Of a DNA stretch of 64,000 nucleotides, positions 22,201 through 32,614 are shown in pieces (position 1 is the first letter of the stretch; every line of letters starts with the position of its first letter). The notes under the pieces are model-generated. The model had not been told where the DNA came from, did not search any database, and was given only the letters and a program-made list of their open reading frames with translations. This DNA comes from Choricystis sp. odSpoLacu1 (taxonomy: Eukaryota > Chlorophyta > Trebouxiophyceae), in NCBI GenBank assembly GCA_958009055.1, contig OY253663.1, forward strand, positions 124,001 to 188,000, in the 5' to 3' direction. Position numbers and translations under genes: made by a program.

Positions 22201-24280
22201 GGGGGGGGCGGCGCGTCGCCGCCCGCCGCCAGCGCCGCATTGACGGCAGGATCGGGGGTCGACCCCACCCCAAACGCAGCCAACAGAGTCGCCACCACGG
22301 CGTCGGGGTACGCGGCCGCGCATGCCAGCAAGGCGGCGGCGTCGGGGGTTGCAGCAGCATCCGCCCACAACGGATCAACATACAAACCCGCCAACCTCTC
22401 CGGCGGGCTCCCATTCCGCCGCCACAGCCCCGCCCCCGCCTGCGCGTACACCGACCTCAGCCGCACAATGTCGCGGGCCAGGGGCAGGGCCGGCCAGGTG
22501 GCGAGGAGGCGGGTGAGGGCGGCGCGCGCGAGTGCGGGGGCGGGGGCGGAATCAACAGCATGCGCCGCCAGCCCCCCCACAAACGCGCCTGCAGCCCGGG
22601 TCAGGAGGAGGCAGGGTGAGGCGCTGGCGTGGCCCAGCAGCAGGCGTTCGAAGGCGGCGGCGTCGTCGGTGGACGGGTCGTCGGACTGAGGCTGCGCGGC
22701 GCCAGCTGCGCGCGGCGCAGACGCCGCTGCAGCCGCAAACGCGGCCGCCCCACGCTCCAGCAGGTCGATCTGACGGTCGGCAGGCAGGGAAGTGGTGGCG
22801 TCGCCGTCATTGTCGCCAGCGTCAGGAGGGGATAGGGCGGACAGCAACGGATCGACGACGTTGGCGAACAGTAACAACTCTGCTTGGACTGCGGCCGCCC
22901 ACGCCGGCGACTCCTGGGGAACGTGGCCTTCTGCTACCCGTCGCCGCGTCAGCGGCAGGGTGCCGTGCACCGGGGCCAGGGCGGCCACGGCGGCGGCGAG
23001 GGTGGGGGGGGTCGGAGAGGGTGTGGGCAACGAGGGCCGGGTGGGAGAGGGAGGCGTGCAAGTCTGACAGTGGCCGTAAAAACGCGAGTCCTGCTATGCC
23101 GGGGGAGGACGCGTCCACGACTCCCGCCGCATCGGCGGCGCACGCGTCGATCAGCGACGCACGCAGCGCAGCAAAGAGTGTCGTCAACAGGCCGTGCGAG
23201 TGGGCGAGCGTGGCTGCCACGTCAGGCACATTCACCAGCTGCACCATGACCCTGTCCAGAGCTTCAGCGGCGGGGGTGACAACCCCCCGGGCGGCGGCGG
23301 GGGAGTGGGGGGGGGGCGGCGGCGGCCGCGGCTGCAGCGGACGCACACACGGCGGCAGCCTCTCTATAACACCCCAGCAGCACGCAGCCCGCGGCCAGCT
23401 TGGCGGATGGATCCGCTAGCAGCAGCAACGCCAGCGTGGTGACGTCGGCGGAGGCGGGAGCGGGGGTGGTGAGGAGGCGGGCGCCGATGAGTGAGTCCCA
23501 CAACCGTGACGCGGCCGCGCCCCGAGACGGCGCTTCTGCAACCCTCCCTCTTTCACACGCGCTCCAGAACGCGTCTGCAGCGGTGGTGTCGCCGCCATCG
23601 CCATCGCGTGGAGCCAGGAGCGGGGTCAGGGCGCCACGCAGGGCCACGCGCGCGGCCGCGGGGGTGAGCCAGAGAGCGACGGTACGCGCTTCTTTGGCGG
23701 CTCTCCGGCCGCCTTCCTCCAGGCACACCGACGCGCGCCCCAAAGCGGCCGCCGCAATCTGCACCCATGCCGTGTGCACGCCCCGCGGCAGCGGGGGCGG
23801 GCCCGCGGCCGCGCCGCCGCTGCGCGCGTGCGCCCCACACGCCCCCCCCCCTCGCCCAGCTCTCCTCCGCACCACAGTCGCACGACCCTCCCGCGTCACT
23901 GATGTAGAGCGCCCAGTCGTGCCCCTCGCGCTCGTGGGGGCCGGCCGCAAAGCAGGCGCGGCAGATGGCGGACTGGGGGGAGAGGGCACAGGTGCGGCAG
24001 CGATAGGCGACAGTGCCTGCGAGCCACACCGACGTGCAGGCGGTGCCGGTCCCTTCTGACGCGGCCACGTCATGCAGCCAGGCGGCGTGGGTGGGGGCGG
24101 AGGCGGCGGTGGCCAGCGTGGTGGACGAGGCCTGTGGTGAGTGGGGTGGGTCGATGAACGGGGGCCGCAAACCATTCGACTGTCCGCCTCCGTCGTTTCA
24201 CACCACCACACACGCACATCTATTGCCGCCTGGACAGGGCCCGTGCGCCACACAGTCAGGGCCGCGGCCACGTCTGGCAT
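19279..24280 (-). CDS. UBR-box / RING E3 ligase (N-recognin of the UBR1/PRT6 group)
   Basis: Recognises N-degrons and ubiquitinates them for proteasomal decay. Exon 1 24280..24218 (21 aa, GTGCGT donor), exon 2 from 24131. The UBR box lies unusually close to the N-terminus (about residues 52-115): CTSVWLAGTVAYRCRTC, CRACFAAG, GSCDCGAEESW, with the Cys and His zinc ligands visible. A long helical middle follows. A RING-H2-like block (about 20850-21190) shows ACVLCLG, ACGHAAHAGC, YVCPGC. The C-terminal UBR cap has ALCLSCGELLC, HATACGAGSALFF and PYLDAHGEEDPGLRRG, ending at 19279. The frame breaks at about six G/C runs (near 23840, 23305, 23005, 22205, 20740, 20290); homology continues through each. 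About 1,600 aa, shorter than animal UBR1. Start ATG could also be 24370. Confidence 0.85.
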
Positions 24281-24787
24281 TTTTTTTTCTTTCAGAAACC
24301 GCGAAATTGGGGGGAGTCTTTTGCTTTTTTCGTCTCGACACAACTCTTCTCTTTTCATCGTGCTGTCCACTCTCGCTCGGCGCGCCTTCCCCCCCGCGCC
24401 ACACCCTCTCTACGCGCCTGGACGCTTGAACTTCTTTACTTTTTCGTGTGTCGACGCACACATCGGTGAGTGTGTGGGAGTCGAGGGTGGTGGGCGGGCC
24501 GCGCCGTCCAATGCCGGTCCAGCACAGCCGCTTTTCCTTCCCCCCCTTCGAAACGCACGCCCGCCACCACCAATCTGGCGCTGCTCAATCCCTGAATGCA
24601 CTCCCTGAACGTCGCCACAATTACACAATGAGACGGGGGGAGGGGAGGCCAGGGGCGCGCAGTGGTGCGGCTCGCGCGGCGTTGGCGTCGGGGGGTCGCA
24701 GTTCGATGCGCGGTTTGTTGTTCGACGACCAATCCTCACACGGTTCCTCCCCTCCCACCTCCCTCCCCTCCATAGGAAGAGATCGCA
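24281..24787. promoter_or_regulatory. 507-bp region between divergent UBR and fasciclin genes
   Basis: Less GC-rich than the genes. Contains T-rich tracts (24279-24345) and CT-rich runs just before the fasciclin start. No gene seen in it; two in-frame upstream ATGs for UBR lie at 24358 and 24370. Confidence 0.4.
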
Positions 24788-26085
24788 ATGAAGGCAGCCG
24801 TGCTGTTGGCTGTGTTGGCGGTGGCAGGTAAGAGCGGAGGAGAGGTCTAAACGGCGAGATGGAACCTGGCGGCAAGTGCCGTCGAGAAAACGTCTAGACG
24901 CCGACGTCGTTGCCTTCCTTCCCCTTTCGCTGTCGCGGCCGGTGGTGGCACACGCCCCCGCCACCACCACCCCACCACCCCGCCCGCCTTAAACTCTCTG
25001 CCGCTGCCCTCGTGCACGTTTAAAAATTCATGCTCATCCCCTTCCTTCCCCTCCTCCCACCCACACACAGTCGCCGCACCCTCCCCCTCCCCCTCCCCCG
25101 CCCCCGCCCCCGCGGGCCCGCCGCCCCCCCCCCCCCCTCGTCACTATGCTATCCAAGACCAACGCCTCCGGCCCCGCCGGCTTCTCCCACACTTGGCTGT
25201 TTTTGCGGGCGTCGGGGCTGGACTCCATGCTGTCTTCTCGCCGCACCGCACCCTCCGTGTTTTTCGCCCCGACAAACGCGGCCTGGGAGGCGGCCCTCCC
25301 CCGCCTCGCCCTCGCGCTGGGGTGTGATGCCAAGTGCCTGCTGTCAGAGGGGCGGTCCACCGCACTGAATGAGTTGTTGAAGTACCACTTTGCTTCAGCC
25401 AAGCTGCCGCGCCACCTTTCCCCCTCGCACGCCCCCATCACCACCCTGCTCAACCTCGGCTCCGACGCCAAGCTGCTGGCCGTGGATGAAGCGCCCGGCA
25501 GCACTGGTGGCACCGCCCTGCTGGCGTCGGGGGGGGGCGGGGCCAAGCTTTTGGGGGACGGCGTGACTGTCGGCTCAACGACCGTCTTCCCCATCGACGC
25601 CGTCCTCCTGCCCGCCGCCCTCACCCTGCCCCTGCGCGCCGCCCTGTCTGCTGACGCGGCGGCTTTGGCCAAGCTGTCAGCGGGTGTCACGGCGGCGGAC
25701 TCTGGGGAGGTGGACGCTCTGCAGCGTGCCTCGACGGCGACCCCCGGCGGCGGCGCGGCCCCGCCGCCCGCGCCGTCCGCTGAAGCCTTCCGCCGCCGCA
25801 CCACGGGGGGGCGCCGGGGGGGGGGGGGACGACGATGACGCCGCGCCGTCGCCTCCGCGCCGCAGTGGCTCGTCGTCGTCGTCGTCGTCGCGCCGTTCTT
25901 CGCCCTCCTCGCGCGGTGGCGGTGGTGGCGACCCCTACGACTACGTCGGCGACTCCGACGACGGCTCCTCCGACTCGGCCGAGCTGGCGGTGGACGCGTC
26001 CCCCGAGCAGGCGGCGGTCGACGCGGGCGTCGCGGCCCAGTCTGCTGATTTTTCGGGCGAAGATTTCTCGACCGACCGGCCTTGA
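24788..26085 (+). CDS. Secreted fasciclin-domain protein with acidic tail
   Basis: Fasciclin (FAS1) domains mediate cell-surface and cell-wall adhesion. Exon 1 24788..24827 encodes a classic signal peptide (MKAAVLLAVLAVAG), exon 2 begins at 25071 (phase 1). A Ser/Pro/Ala spacer leads into a single FAS1 domain: FSHTWLFLRASGLDSML, VFFAPTNAAWEAALPRL, NELLKYHFA, LLNLGSDAKLLAVD, TVFPIDAVLLPAAL. The frame slips at a C14 run just before the domain (25124-25137) and again at a G12 run near 25817-25828. The tail then is Ser-rich and acidic, containing DPYDYVGDSDDGSSDS, and stops at 26085. No GPI or membrane segment seen at the C-terminus. Confidence 0.8.
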
Positions 26086-26548
26086 TTGAAAAAATGATGG
26101 CTGTTTTTCGTGCCAACACAAAATAACTTACTACACGATTCTAAGGGGGAGCCTCTTGACAGGCTGTTTTTTGAGAGCGTTTCCCTCGCAACCACTAAGG
26201 TTGTGTGGGTCGGCTCTCCCCCCTCGACCGAAAAAACAAAACAAAAACGAGTGATCTCTTTTTCCCTTCCCCTTTCATTTTTTTCCTTTTCCATTGTAGA
26301 GTTGAGGCCGGCGTGCGCTGCGGCGTGGGGTGTGGAAACCACCCTTCGCTGTGTGTGTGCGGCGGTTCCGCCTGCTCGATGAACACACACACAAAAAAAA
26401 ACACGGTTCCTTAATTGGTGGCTCGATTTTTTTTCCTTCTTCCCTTTCCCCCGAGAGAGACTGCGGTGCGCTCGCTCCCGCGTGTGCTGCTGCTCATCTC
26501 TTATTTTTCTGCTTTGAAACGTGTTGAAAAACAACAAAAAACTTTCTC
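26086..26548. other. 463-bp convergent intergenic region
   Basis: Between the 3' ends of the fasciclin and fibrillin genes. Relatively AT-rich for this window with many T and A runs (26228-26290, 26390-26450). Likely two 3' UTRs; no gene or clear hairpin seen. Confidence 0.5.
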
Positions 26549-27442
26549 TCACTCCCACCCCTCGTCCTCTCCACCCGCCCAAACACTTTCTGCGACTCTC
26601 TCGAAGACAAACAGCCCGTCTGGCCCCGTCTGACGCCCCACCAGAAGGTCATCATCCACGTAACTGATCAAGTACTCCCCCCCAGCCGCCCGCCTCGCCG
26701 CCCCCGCCACCCGCTGCAACGGCGCGAGGGCGGAGGGAAGCTCGCCCGTCAGCGGCACCGAGAACCCTCCCTTCACAGCCTGCAGCGCCGCCATCTGCAG
26801 CGTGCCGCGCGGCAGCAGGGCGGGCGCGAGCAAGGACTCCGCGCCTGGCGACAGAGACCCCCGCACACCGGCCCTGCGAAACGTGAGCCGCACGCGGCGC
26901 GGGGAGGAGACGGTGTACGAGGCGGCGACGGTGAGGGTCACGTCGTCGAGGGCAGGGGGCGCCGCCACCCGAATGATGTTGGCCACCCGCCCATCCTCCG
27001 GCGCCCCAAACTGTTGGCAGATGTCGCCGACAGAGGGAACGGGCAGTCGGGGCAGGAAGGGGGCGGTGTGGGCGAGTGTGTCAGCCGCGGTCGCGGCCGC
27101 TGCCGACGCGGCGAGCAGGGGGGCCACGTCAAGGGCTGTCGTGAATATCAGCCTCCACCTGCCCTGGAGGCGTTCGGAGGGTGGTGTGGCGTCTGTGCCG
27201 CCGGCGGCCGCGCGCTCGAGGGCGAGCAGCGCGTCTTCCACCAGTCCCCGGTCACAGCGCGTCGCGGTGCCGCCGCGCGCGGTGCCAGCCGTCGCTGCCA
27301 GCAGGGAGGCGCGTGCATCGGTGAGGGAGGGCAGGGCGGAGGCTGTGATGGTGCGGCGGGCGCGCAAGGCGCGGCCCGCGGGGGGGGGGAGGGCGGACGA
27401 GCATCGGAGCGAGTGTGAACGACGCAACTCTTCGCTCTGCAT
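26549..27442 (-). CDS. Plastid lipid-associated protein / fibrillin (PAP)
   Basis: Fibrillins coat plastoglobules and thylakoids and bind lipids. Intact single exon; ATG at 27442 (MQSEELRRSHSLRC), with the first 40 residues basic and Ser/Ala-rich, fitting a plastid transit peptide. The PAP domain shows SLLAATAGTARGG, a helix with LVEDALLALERA, RLQGRWRLIFTTALD, the strand DDVTLTVAASYTV, FSVPLTGELPS, and the diagnostic C-terminal ISYVDDDLLVGR followed by GLFVFERV. Length about 297 aa is normal. It is divergent from the DNA ligase IV gene with 127 bp between starts. Confidence 0.88.
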   Translation of the reverse strand: MQSEELRRSHSLRCSSALPPPAGRALRARRTITASALPSLTDARASLLAATAGTARGGTATRCDRGLVEDALLALERAAAGGTDATPPSERLQGRWRLIFTTALDVAPLLAASAAAATAADTLAHTAPFLPRLPVPSVGDICQQFGAPEDGRVANIIRVAAPPALDDVTLTVAASYTVSSPRRVRLTFRRAGVRGSLSPGAESLLAPALLPRGTLQMAALQAVKGGFSVPLTGELPSALAPLQRVAGAARRAAGGEYLISYVDDDLLVGRQTGPDGLFVFERVAESVWAGGEDEGWE

Positions 27443-27569
27443 TTCTTTCACCTCGGCCCGCCTGGGACACGCCCCGCCGCCGCCACCCAGCGCGGGCGGC
27501 GCACCCTCTCACCCTCCACACCGCCACACGGGTGTGTCGAGGGGGACGCACGCACACACCACCTCCACC

Positions 27570-30500
27570 ATGGGCCGCTGCGAAGACCTCCAGTTTGCCA
27601 CCGTCGCCGACCTGCTCGACGCCGTCGCCACCGCCTCGGGCAAGCGCAAGGTGGCCCTCATGCGCCAGTTTCGGGAGCGCTACCTGACGGGGCACCGCGT
27701 GTTCCCGCCCGACGTGGCGGAGGAGGCGCCCCCGGAGCCGCGCCGGCGCGCACCGCCGCCGCCCCCCCTCCCCTTGGCCACCCTGGGCGACCCCTTCTCC
27801 GTCTACCGCCTGCTGCTGCCCAAGCTGGACGCCAAGCGGGCGGCCATGGGCATGAAGGAAAAGAAGCTGGCGGCCGCGCTGTGCAAGGCGGCGGGGCTGA
27901 ATCCCGAGACAAACTGCGCGGCCAAAGCCGTCGTCAACTGGCGCACCGGCCTGCAGGCGGGTGGCCGCACCCGGTACGGGGCGGCCCCCGGGTCGGCGGG
28001 CGCGCTGGCGGCGGCCGCGGTGAAGGAACTGTTTCCACTGGTGTGTGAGCAGGAGGAGGAGAAGGATGGCGAGTACACGTCTTTAACCGTCGGCACTTTA
28101 AACACCCTCCTCGACGCGCTGGCGGCAGCGGACGACCCCTCCACCATCCTCACCCGCCTGTACCGGGTCACGTCGCCACGCACCATGGGCTGGATCACGC
28201 GCATCGTTCTGGGGGACACGAAGGCGGGGCTGCCGTCGACGTCCGTTCTCAAAGATTTCCACCCACACGCGCAGCGCGGGCTGCAGTCGCTGTCCTCCAT
28301 GGAACGCGTGCTGGCCGACTTGGCCGACCCTAACGCGCGGTGCACGGTGGACACCGTGATGCTGGGCCACCCTGCGATGCCGCAGAAGGGGAGGCCGGCC
28401 GCGTCGCCGGAAGCGGCGGCCGCGGAAGGGTTTATCGAGGGCGGGCCCCCGTTTGCCATCGACTCCAAACTCGACGGCTACCGCATCCAGGTTCACCTGC
28501 AGGGTGGTGCCATCAACTACTTCTCCCCCTCGGGCCACGACCACGGCGGCAAGACGGACTACAGGGTGCTGGACGACGTCGTGCGAGGCGCAGTCGTCCC
28601 CGCCGCGCGCGACGCGTCCGTGCTTGATGGCGAGATGGTCATCTGGAACAAGGTTAAAGGCTGCTTCGACCCGTTTGGCGGGGTCGCCTCCGTCATCAAG
28701 GCGGCGTCCGACGCCAACCAGGCGGCCACGGTGACGACGGCCGAGATCGGGGGGGCCGGGCGCAACGGCGTGCTCGTCCTCGACACGGACCCCACGCCGC
28801 TGACCGACTGCGAGATTGTGTACTGCTGCTTCGACATCCTGCGCCTGGGGGTCAAGTGCATGGCGGACGAGCCGCTGGCCGAACGCCAAGCCCTGCTGCG
28901 CCACGTGCTGGTGGCGGCGGAGGATGACGCGCCGTTTGGGCCGCCGCCGTGGCCGCCGCTTGCGCTCGGCGCGCGCGTCGGCGCGGGCGTCGTCACGGCT
29001 CGTGTCGAGCCCCTCCTCCCCGGCCGCTCCTTCATGGGGGGACCGCCCGCCTCCGTCGTCGGCGCCGACGCAGCCGCCATCAAGGCCGCGTACGATGCTG
29101 CAGTGGAGCGTGGGGAAGAGGGGGTGATGGTCAAATCACTCGCCTCCAAGTGGGCCCCCGCCAACAATCGGTCCTGGTGCAAGCTCAAACCCGAGCACGC
29201 GTCCTGCCTGGACATTGACGCCATTGTGCTGGCGGCGAGGTATGGCAAGAGCCAGGGGCGGAGTGGGCTGCTGGCCGAGTACATCCTGGGGTTGAGGACG
29301 GGGCCCGCGTCCCCCCCCCGCCGACGGCGCGCTCGCCACGTGGACCACGTTTGTGCGCGTCGGCTCCGGCCTCGGCGACGAAGCCCGCGCCAGAATGCAT
29401 GACGTCCTGATGCAGTTGAAGCAGGCCCCCACCCCTCCCCCCTGCGTGGCCATGTGCGGCTCCGCGTCGGAGCGCGCCGACGTGTGGTTTGTCGAACCGT
29501 GGCGCTCCGAAGTCGTCGCCGTGCAGGCCGACGTGCGCGCCCTCCCTTCCACCCGGTTCCGCGCCCGCTACTCGCTGCGCTTCCCCCGCATCGACCGGCT
29601 GCGGGGCAAAGCGTCGGGTCAGGAAGACAAAGACTGGAAGGGAGTGCTGACAGAGGAGGAGTTGGTGGAGCAGGTGCGCCTGCACGGCCGCCTCCCCGGC
29701 GGCCGCGTGCGCGGTGCGGTGCGCCCCGTCCGGTCCAAGCGCCCGCCGCGGCGCGTGGTGGACGCCCAACTGCCCGCGGTGGCGGGGCTGCCGCCAGGCG
29801 GGGAGGGGGGGGGCGCTGGCCAACGAAAAAGTGTGCATCGCGGCGAGCGCCGCGTGGGCGGCGCGCAAGGGGGAGGCCGAGCGTGCGGCCGGCATCGACC
29901 TCGGGGCCGACGTGTGGGCCTCGGTCGCTCCCTCCGTCACGCGGGTGCTGGCATTTGACCTGGACGACCCCATCGCGGCCGCCGCCGCCAGGCAAGGTCA
30001 CGCGCTGCTGGATGTGCGCTGGCTCGAGTGGGTGCGCGCGCGCGGCGGGGGTGGCGGCACCCGGCGCGCGGCGCCGCCCCCCCGCTTCTTCCTGGCGCTG
30101 GGCGACGGCGAAGCCGGCCGCCCCCCCGACTCGGACGAGCGTGGCGACCCGTACTATGATGTGGGGGAGCCGGAGGATGTGGCGGCGGTACTGAAAAGGT
30201 TCATGGGGCGGGCGGCTGCGGCGGACGGAGCGCGCACACGCTCAGCAGCAGCCAGGGCTGCCCTCCCTCCCCCATCCCCCGCCCCGCTGGACGCCACCAC
30301 AGTGGGTGAAGCCGAGCTGGCTGCCGAGAATGTGCGCCGCCCTCCACGCCCCCTGGCGGGCGCGCGCGTGTTTGTGCTGCGCCCGCCCACGCCGCCGCCG
30401 CCACCGATCGCGCAAGGTACACCCACCGCGCCAGCGTCGTGGTTGGCAAACGCTGCGACCGCTGCGCACACTGCTGATGACGTGGCGGCGGCTGCCCTGA

Positions 30501-31322
30501 CGGCTGCCGCCGTGGCGGCGGGCGGCGCGGCCGCGCTGTCGCTCGACGACGCGACCCACGCGGTCGCCCTGCCGCCCCGCCCACCGCCCGCCACGCCGCG
30601 GGCGGACCCCCCGCCCGCGTGCGCGGTCACCCTGCTGGAGGGCGTGTGGGATGCAGCGGGGGCGGGAGGGCTGGCCGCGCTGCGTGCCGCGCTCGCGCGC
30701 GGCGTGTCCCTCGTCGCGCCGACGTGGGTGGAGGCCGCCACCGACCGGGGCGTGCACCCGGCCGAGGGCGACCACTGGCCGAGTGGTGTGGAGGCTGACG
30801 TGGCGGCGTGGCCGTGGGGAGCTTATGGGGTGGCAGACCCACCGCCGCCGCCCCCCGCCGCGAGCGGAAACAGAGCAGAAGCCGCCGCCACCACCGCCGC
30901 CGCCGCCGCCTGCCCCCCCTCGCCGCGGCGGGGGACGCGCCACCCCTGCCGCGTCGAAGCGTGGCACCCGGGAGTCCCCCGCGGCCGCGGACGCCGACGC
31001 TCCCGCGCCATCACCACCCAAGCGCCGCCGCCGCGCGGCAACAGCCGCCGAGAAGGCGGCCGCCGCGGTGGCGGCGCGGGAGCTAGTGATGGCGTCCATC
31101 CCATCGTCAGCAGCGGTGGGCGGTGGTGGCGGGGGGGCGCCCCCGCCGCCGCCACCCTCGCAACTCCTCGCGTCGCAGCGGGCGGCCAGCCTGCTGGACG
31201 CGGTCGACCCGCCGCCCCCGTCCGCCCTGCCGCCGCCGCCCGCGGGGTGGGCGGCGCCCGCGCCGACGCAGAGGAAGGCGGGGGGGGTGGACAGCCTGCT
31301 GGACGACATGGAGGCTGATTGA
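27570..31322 (+). CDS. LIG4: DNA ligase IV (non-homologous end joining)
   Basis: ATP-dependent ligase that seals double-strand breaks with XRCC4 in the nucleus. Start ATG 27570, single exon as seen. N-terminal DNA-binding domain (MGRCEDLQFATVADLLDA...), then the adenylation domain: motif I SKLDGYR with the nucleotidyl Lys at residue 300, motif III LDGEMVIW, motif IV EGVMVKSL, motif V WCKLKPEH. The OB domain is followed by the LIG4-specific LRFPRIDRLRG block, and two BRCT repeats (HALLDVRWLEWV about 30000-30035; GVSLVAPTWVEAATDRG about 30700-30750) bracketing the XRCC4-contact linker. A basic KRRRRA nuclear signal precedes the end. Frame breaks at C/G runs near 29310-29318, 29806-29813 and about 30845. 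The family identity rests on the order of domains. Confidence 0.9.
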
Positions 31323-31418
31323 TTTGTTTAATGTTCTAAAACTGCTTTTTCACTCAAAACACCTGCAAACCAAAAACAAACACACGAGCCCTTTCTGCAC
31401 CCTGTCCCTCTCTCTCTC

Positions 31419-32494
31419 TCACTCATAATCATAGTCCAGCGCGTGGGGTGCCGCGTCGGGCGCGTCCAGGTCGCGCCACGACGGCGGCAGGCTCGGGCGC
31501 GGCGGTCCGAGCGGGGCGCCGCCAACGCCGCGGCCGCCACCCCGCGGCCGTTTGGCTGCAGGCGGCTGCCCAGCCTCCTCCTCCCCCTCGCCACGCGGCG
31601 TGGGCAGCTCCCCCTCCTCCAGCTCGCCATCTTCTTTGGCGTCGGGCGCGGGTGGCGCGCCCGCGCCGCCGCCGCGCCCCGCCGGCCGCGCTGCCGCCCG
31701 CAGCGCGGCCACTTCGCCCACATCCAGCAGCTTGGCTTTGACGGCGCGCGCCACGCCGCGTCGCTCGCCGCCGGCAGAGATGGCGGGGGCAAGGGGCGGC
31801 GGCGTCGACAGCAGGCCGTCGCCCGCGGGGGCGGCCGCCGCCGCCGCGGGTGGCGGCTGCGGGGCGGCCGCAACGGGCACGGGCAGCGGGGGGGGCGCCC
31901 CCCGGGCGCACGGAAAAGTGTGTGCAGCCGTTGTCACCACCATCACCGCCCGCCCCACTCGCAGCCGCCCTCAGCCGGGGTGTCAGGTAGCGTTCCTCCA
32001 GGGGGCGGAAGCCGGGGGCGGGGCCCGCGTCCGCCGCGGACCGCGCGGCTGACTCGAGAGCGGAGAGAGCGTCGCGCAGCGCGGCCGACGCGCGCGCGAC
32101 GGCGCGCACGTCGAACGCGCCCCCAAAGTCGCCCAGGGCGGCGCCGATGGCGGACACCCACTCCTCTTTGTCGGCGCGGGCGGCGGCAGACAGGGCCTGT
32201 GGGTTGGGGGGGAGAACGTGTCGGGTGGTTGTGGCAAGACGGGGCGGGCGTGCCGGCCCCACATCCGCACATTCACACACCCACACACACCTTCAACTCT
32301 TTCGCCATCTCGGCCCGCGCGGCCGCGGGCGCGTGCGCGCACGCCAGCAGCAGGCGCACGCGCACGGGGGGGTCGAGCGCGTCGAACCTGTCTGCCAGGT
32401 CGCCCACCAGGGCTGGGGTGAGGGCCTTGGCGAAGCCAGGGGCCGACCAGTCGCCCGCTAGGCGGGAGGAGGCGGTGAGGAGGGGGTCGGCCAT
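31419..32494 (-). CDS. NELF-A-like protein (negative elongation factor A)
   Basis: NELF-A is a subunit of the complex that pauses RNA polymerase II. Exons 32494..32291 (68 aa) and 32196..31419, phase 0. The N-terminal domain aligns along its length with animal NELF-A: DWSAPGFAKALTPALVGDL, RVRLLLACAHAPAAARAEM, DKEEWVSAIGAALGDF, then PLEERYLTPRL, matching the human pattern of W.APS..LLT, KLLLG.LH.P...DEM, DPWV and PLE..YL. A downstream motif AVKAKLLDVGEV matches human GVKLLDISEL. The tail is acidic then basic (EDGELEEGELPT, AAKRPRGGG), without the long human C-terminus. A frame change near 31895-31920 at G/C runs. About 325 aa. NELF is reported missing from land plants and yeast, so this is notable. 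Assignment is by eye from motif order. Confidence 0.6.
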
Positions 32495-32614
32495 GATTTT
32501 TGCAGCAGAAATGGAGAGTCGGCGAAACCACAACAACGAAAAACAAAACGAGGCCGGCCGAGCAAGGAAGAGAGCGCGTCCCCCCCTCTCCGCGCCTCGC
32601 GCCCGACGCGCACA

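Noticed and set aside
26802..27569. Extending DNA ligase IV upstream of 27570 in the same frame
   Set aside because: That stretch is antisense to the intact fibrillin gene; the family N-terminus MGRCEDLQF begins at 27570.
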